The notes beneath the pieces were generated by a model that did not search any database, had not been told where the DNA came from, and worked only from the letters and a program-made list of their open reading frames with translations. DNA of 23,317 bases from positions 1-23,317 of the forward strand of contig DAOVRZ010000095.1 in the NCBI GenBank assembly GCA_030627905.1, written 5' to 3'. Positions 22,183 through 23,317 of this stretch are shown here, piece after piece (position 1 is the stretch's first letter; every line of letters begins with the position of its first letter). This DNA comes from JAGMES01 sp023128035. Lineage in GTDB: Bacteria > Bacillota > Halanaerobiia > DY22613. A program made the position numbers and the translations under genes.

Positions 22183-23190
22183 ATGGAAGAAAAACAAAAA
22201 GGATTGAACCGTGGTCTTACTGCTCGTCATTTGACGATGATATCTATTGGTGGCGTTATTGGGGTGGGGATGTTTTTAGGAAGCGGAGCGACGGTGAGAC
22301 TGGCTGGCCCGGGTGTAATTCTCGCTTATGGTTTAGGAGGCGTGATTATGATGCTTGTTATGCTGGCGCTTGCAGAGATGTCTGTAGGTAATCCAGTGCC
22401 TGGTTCATTTCGCGTTTATGCAGCAGAGGCGCTGAGCCCTTTTGTAGGTTATCTAGTTGGTTGGACTTATTGGTTATCTTGGGTTATAGTGATGTCAGCT
22501 GAGATTATAGCAGCATCTACATATATGGGATATTGGTTTCCAAGACAATATGGGTGGATTTTTGGTATTATTTTTTCGATTGCGATGACGATAGTTAATT
22601 TAGGAAGTGTGAAATCTTTTGGTGAATTCGAATTTTGGTTTTCGATGGTTAAAGTAATTGCAATTATTTTATTTATTATTTTTGGGATTGGAATGATTTT
22701 TGGTATTGTTGGAGAACCAGTCGGAACGACAAATTATACTCAGCATGGTGGTTTCTTCCCAAGAGGGATCTCGGGGCTTTTACTTTCAATGGTGATGGTG
22801 ATGGTCGGGTATGGGGGAACAGAAGTGATTGGAGTTGCAGCAGGAGAGACTGAGAATCCGAAAAAAGATGTACCGAAAGCGATTAACGGAATTGTAATTC
22901 GTACTCTTGTTTTATATGTAGGTTCTATTGCTATTTTAGTTGGTCTTATACCTTGGGATAGTATAGGATTGTCAGGTAGTCCATTTGTTCTAGTGTTTGA
23001 AAAAACAGGGATCCCAGGGGCAGCTATTATTATGAATATTGTTGTAATTACTGCAGCTCTATCGGGAATGAATAGTGGCTTATATACAAGTTCAAGGATG
23101 CTGTATTCATTAGCAAAGAGTGGATTTACTCCACCATTTTTATCAAAAATAAATGAAAAGACAAAGGTACCGACTACAGCTCTAACGAGT
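22183..23190 (+). pseudogene. Amino acid permease (APC family), truncated by an element
   Basis: The product matches the amino acid transporter (AAT) group of APC permeases. It has the N-terminal LNRGLTARHLTMISIGGVIGVGMFLGSG with the substrate-backbone-binding glycine-rich break, AEMSVGNPVPGSFRVYAAEALSPFVGYLVGWTYWLSW, then EFWFSMVKVIAI and GTEVIGVAAGETENPKKDVPKAI. About nine of the usual twelve helices are present. Native sequence stops at about residue 331-336 (VPTTALTS); a frame of 15 unrelated codons then runs from 23191 to a stop at 23236-23238. Family members are usually about 450-480 residues. The break coincides with the right copy of the repeated element, so disruption by insertion is the likely cause. 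Confidence 0.85.
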
Positions 23191-23317
23191 AAATATTTTT
23201 CGATATATTTTGATATAATAGTTTCCAAAAATGCATAAATATGATATGATATAATTAGATATTATGTTGATTTATAGACATTTGGAGGGATTATTATGAA
23301 AAGAAAAACTAGAAAAC
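23177..23317 (+). mobile_element. Right copy of repeated element (partial)
   Basis: 23177-23193 is identical over 17 bases to the reverse complement of 144-160, and the sequence stays similar to 23317, with near-identity through the promoter-like AT-rich part (23240-23275) and the start codon region. It interrupts the permease gene. Only the 5' end of the element lies in the window. Confidence 0.6.
23296..23317 (+). CDS. 5' end of probable mobile-element gene (partial)
   Basis: ATG 23296 follows GGAGGGA and opens MKRKTRK before the window ends. Identical to the first codons of the minus-strand gene at 1-52. Product unknown; transposase is inferred from repetition and from the disrupted permease gene. 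Confidence 0.5.

Noticed and set aside
22158..22391. Plus-strand 77-codon frame overlapping the permease start
   Set aside because: Out-of-frame shadow; the permease frame has the family motifs and the binding site.
22740..23228. Minus-strand 162-codon frame opposite the permease gene
   Set aside because: Antisense of a clear APC permease sequence; no binding site or known motifs.
1..23317. CRISPR array, tRNA or rRNA genes
   Set aside because: No regularly spaced repeat arrays, tRNA cloverleaf sequences or rRNA segments were seen on reading the window.

Overview
The window is AT-rich bacterial DNA with strong Shine-Dalgarno sites and ATG, GTG and other start choices typical of low-GC Firmicutes. 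The dipeptide-binding protein has an ordinary signal peptide with no lipobox, while the amino-acid-binding protein is a lipoprotein. This mix would fit a diderm, fermentative Firmicute such as a member of the Halanaerobiales, but no rRNA or other firm taxonomic marker is present, so the assignment is tentative. All intact genes run on the plus strand.

Layout: (1) 1-160 holds the minus-strand 5' end of a gene beginning MKRKTRK, and the same sequence returns on the plus strand at 23177-23317, so diverged copies of one probable mobile element bracket the window in inverted orientation. (2) 178-605 is a small PII-like gene with a good promoter. (3) 671-2283 is an antibiotic-resistance-type ABC-F gene. 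Its leader-peptide attenuator still looks intact, but the coding part is decayed by deletions, a stop and frameshifts. (4) 2328-2451 is a palindromic MITE-like element flanked by TA. (5) 2520-3179 encodes a six-helix membrane protein. (6) 3229-3622 is a densely structured leader region. (7) 3623-10278 is a complete dipeptide/oligopeptide ABC transporter operon (binding protein, two permeases, two ATPases) ending in an M20 metallopeptidase. (8) 10280-11715 is a TnpB-only IS605-type element inserted between the stop codon of the M20 gene and what looks like the operon's original terminator. (9) 11918-16286 holds two tandem paralogous chemoreceptors. (10) 16532-16633 is an unannotated 33-residue cysteine-rich microprotein gene. 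(11) 16694-18921 is a polar amino acid ABC transporter operon whose promoter lies inside a perfect palindrome. (12) 19176-22116 is an S9 peptidase overlapping a phosphotriesterase-like hydrolase. (13) 22183-23190 is an amino acid permease gene broken by the right-hand mobile element.

Taken together this is a peptide and amino acid acquisition region: peptide import, intracellular peptide cleavage (M20, S9), amino acid import, and two receptors that could steer the cell along related gradients (inference from context). The accessory layer (TnpB element, MITE, inverted element ends, dead ABC-F gene) shows repeated insertion and decay. The less ordinary signals are the non-coding ones: the ABC-F attenuator, the structured opp leader, a two-box motif shared by both chemoreceptor genes, the operator palindrome, a hairpin family sharing one core sequence, and a terminator-like hairpin that contains the ribosome binding site of the permease gene.
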